Source: Physcomitrium patens
Taxonomy: Eukaryota; Streptophyta; Bryopsida; Funariales; Funariaceae
DNA length: 64,000 bases
Reading direction: 5' to 3'
NCBI RefSeq assembly: GCF_000002425.4
Contig: NC_037258.1
Location: 2,139,638 to 2,203,637 of the forward strand
Shown here: piece by piece, positions 61,716 to 64,000 of the stretch
How positions within the stretch are numbered: the first letter of the stretch is position 1
Layout: each line of letters begins with the position of its first letter
Made by a program: the position numbers and the translations under genes
Notes under the pieces: model-generated
What the model was told of the DNA's origin: nothing
What the model saw: the letters and a program-made list of their open reading frames with translations, nothing else
Databases searched by the model: none

Positions 61716-63661
61716 TCAGAACCGAGCCAGAAGGGCAAAGTCATTATCTTCCATCACTTGCACATCATTGTCGCCTACGAAATGCTCCCGGCCAATGTCA
61801 TGAACCATTTGAACGAATTCCCAGCGTTTCTCAATGCTCAAAGGGACGTAAGGAAGACGAAACACGGGACGGATTACGCCCAGCTGAGCTAGAGCCGTGT
61901 TCAATCCTATTGGGTTGGGTTCCACAAACAACCAGTCGATCAGCGGCAGGAGCTTCTTGTTGAGATCTACATCCTTGCCGTCGAAGAGTAATTTGTGTGC
62001 CAACCGTGGTATCAAATTGCTCACTACCGAGATAACCCCTTGTGCTCCATAATTCCACCTGGAAATGAAATTCAGCTCAGAAACATCAGGCACAGTCAAC
62101 CTCATGGTTCCAACTTTCTGTTATTTTGAACCAGGTAAGGTAAATGAGAGTAGGAGAGCTCAAGTAGTGGCAAATATCACGAGAAATAGGTTAAGAGAAA
62201 AACGAAACGAAAAACCAGCAATTTGTGTTACCTAGCATCGTGGAACTGGTCATCGTTCCCGCTCCATACAGAAAATCCCTTCTCAACGTAGGCCCCGACA
62301 CGCTCGTTACCAACACACTCTTTGATTCCAACAAAGTTCGAGTTCACTGATATTTCATTAATCACAGACGGAGAAATATCCTGACCTGTACGTCCAGGAA
62401 CGTTGTAAATGATGGTTGGACCCATGTCCAGCACACTGCTAAAGTGTCTGATGAGGCCTTCGTTAGAGGTCTTCCCATAATACGGATTGATGTGAAGAGC
62501 TCCATGCATGCCCACCGCAAACCCCTGCTCAGTGGCATGAACGGCTTCTCTGGTAGAATTGCTGCCGGTGTTACCTGAACACAAATCCAGTGTCACAGAG
62601 GGCTGTACCAGGACTACAAGAGAAATACAGCAAAAATATAGAGGAACCCGAAAGCACGACGTGCAGTAAAGACAATCCTTGGCATCGAGAGGATAAATGT
62701 ATCGATGAATCGCAATGTGAATGACAAAAGAAAATGTTGTGAAAGGAAATTGAAGACAAATCCACACCAGGTTTCTAAACGCTTCAGCATATCCGTGACA
62801 GAAAGAGACACAGAGAGCGAGTACGTACACACAAATTAGTGAGCTCACCTATAACTTTAATTTCGCTACCAAAGTACTTGACTGTGTGACCTATAAGCAT
62901 AATGTGTTCGTCCCAGGTCATGAGCTGGCCTTCTCCGGTTGTCCCTCCGACGATAAGTCCCTCCGCGCCGTTCGCGATTTGCAAATCCACGAGCGAATCG
63001 AAAGCTTCCAGATCGAAGCGTCCATCTGGCAAGTAAGGAGTCTTGATAGCAGTTATCAACCTCAAATTCTTCAATTCGTCCACCGTAGTGCTGCACATTG
63101 GGAGAGGAAAACGAGATTTATTCAAAATCTGAGAAGAATTTAACGTCACGTCTAGCTGAGTCTTAATACTCAGCAGGACCAAGACAGCAAGTAATCCAAG
63201 AGGTCTGTTCATAAAATAAGGTTAACGCTACATGCGCCAACAAAGGTTGCTGGACAAAAGAGCAGTGAATGTCAGAGAGATCGCCACTACAACCGCAGAC
63301 CTTGAGAAGCGAATTCCCACGAACAAAACCAAATTCTTAGAGCAATTTTAAGCCATTGCATGATAATTTCCTAATTCAATCCATCACGAAAATTTTCAGA
63401 TAACATGAAAAAGTACCTCAGCTTCATCATCTTACGACTACGCATGGGGATCGCTGGTGCCTGCATCACTGCTGCCCTGGCGGCACCGACCCTCTGCTTA
63501 TCCGACTTCTCCGACACATTAGACACCACATTCCTCAGACGACTGCCACGAATCGAAACAAAGCTTTGAAGCTCCAACTCTCTCTTCGAAGGACGCAAAC
63601 GATTTACTTCAAACCCCGCGGAATGGCTCCTTACATTCCCGATTCGCAACGTTGTCGCCAT
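61716..63661 (-). CDS. DHDPS: 4-hydroxy-tetrahydrodipicolinate synthase (DHDPS), plastid
   Basis: Condenses pyruvate with aspartate semialdehyde, the first committed step of lysine synthesis, in plastids. Four minus-strand exons: 63661-63417, 63090-62849, 62574-62232 and 62058-61716. All have GT/AG borders with continuous frame, giving 390 residues. The ATG at 63661 starts a Ser/Arg-rich transit peptide of about 80 residues. The mature part opens [19 protein letters not shown]. Catalytic landmarks are [24 protein letters not shown] (active Tyr) and GIKECVGN (Schiff-base Lys). [12 protein letters not shown] carries the plant lysine-feedback site residues. The end, [12 protein letters not shown], matches the family. 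[11 protein letters not shown] replaces the usual WDHGATGVISV, a small change outside the catalytic core. About 25 residues longer than Arabidopsis DHDPS, mainly in the transit peptide. Intact. Confidence 0.96.
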
Positions 63662-64000
63662 GTCCACCCCAAATCCCCACAACTCAAGTCAAAGCCTCCT
63701 AGACACCAACGAATATTGGTCCTCGTTGACGCCCACCTTCGAAAAACAACCCTATCGTCCGCAACAACGTCCAAGACAGAATTTGTAAGTTCTTCCGACC
63801 AAAGAGAGAGGAAGGGCGAGGCAAAATTGCTGGGGTCTGAAAGAAAATAGATTTGCTCGCAGGGAGGCAGTCGGCCAGATGACGACGAATTTCCCCGTTG
63901 CCAGATTTTGCCCTAAAACTCTCTACTTTCAAATGAGTGTAGGGCTTTAAATTCATGTTTTGAATGTTGAGTTGTTTTATTTTATTTTATTCTAAATGAC
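63662..64000 (-). promoter_or_regulatory. DHDPS 5' UTR and proximal promoter region
   Basis: The last 340 bases lie upstream of the minus-strand DHDPS start. No clear TATA box or known operator could be picked out by eye. Confidence 0.4.

Noticed and set aside
62575-62848. Long hydrophobic frame preceding DHDPS exon 3 ([15 protein letters not shown])
   Set aside because: It is intron 2 read through. GT/AG borders at 62848 and 62575 restore the conserved DHDPS sequence exactly.

Overview
The window is plant nuclear DNA, most likely from a bryophyte and probably a moss. The evidence is the set of plant-type genes with short introns (about 170 to 330 bp), a plastid-type SufE-BolA fusion, a plant DHDPS and a P-class PPR protein. 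Gene islands of fairly balanced base composition alternate with very AT-rich stretches full of (TA)n tracts and decayed transposons. The species assignment is inference, since no marker gene is present.

Layout. 1-2206 (+): the 3' three quarters of a CAT6/7-like cationic amino acid transporter, cut by the window edge. 5776-6972 (-): a heavy-metal-associated (HMA) domain protein with at least three exons. 7.8-11.2 kb: a decayed Ty1/copia fossil. 11.4-12.6 kb (-): a relic of a pogo/Tigger DNA transposase. 16169-16699 (-) and 28463-29233 (+): two more HMA proteins of the same small family, so three paralogues lie within 24 kb. 32837-33919 (-): SUFE1-type SufE-BolA fusion. 38877-41341 (+): a two-exon PPR protein. 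42.2-43.9 kb and 55.2-55.5 kb (-): two parts of a broken host membrane-protein gene, separated by an 11.3 kb Tat/Athila-like Ty3/gypsy fossil (43883-55162) whose 5' LTR carries a nested 1.27 kb insertion. 58.35-59.74 kb: gag-protease remains of a second gypsy lineage. 61716-63661 (-): dihydrodipicolinate synthase in four exons.

The intact genes are unrelated housekeeping functions: amino-acid transport, plastid Fe-S assembly, organellar RNA processing and lysine synthesis. The HMA proteins are the only obvious local family. They share an HMA core, a conserved tyrosine-rich N-terminal exon and, in two copies, a T-N-P ending, which points to local duplication followed by divergence in intron content and metal-ligand residues.

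Exon boundaries were placed by eye from splice signals and reading-frame continuity. Identities come from remembered family motifs, without database searches. The 20-24 kb and 29.3-32.8 kb stretches have gene-like composition but I could not assign genes there.
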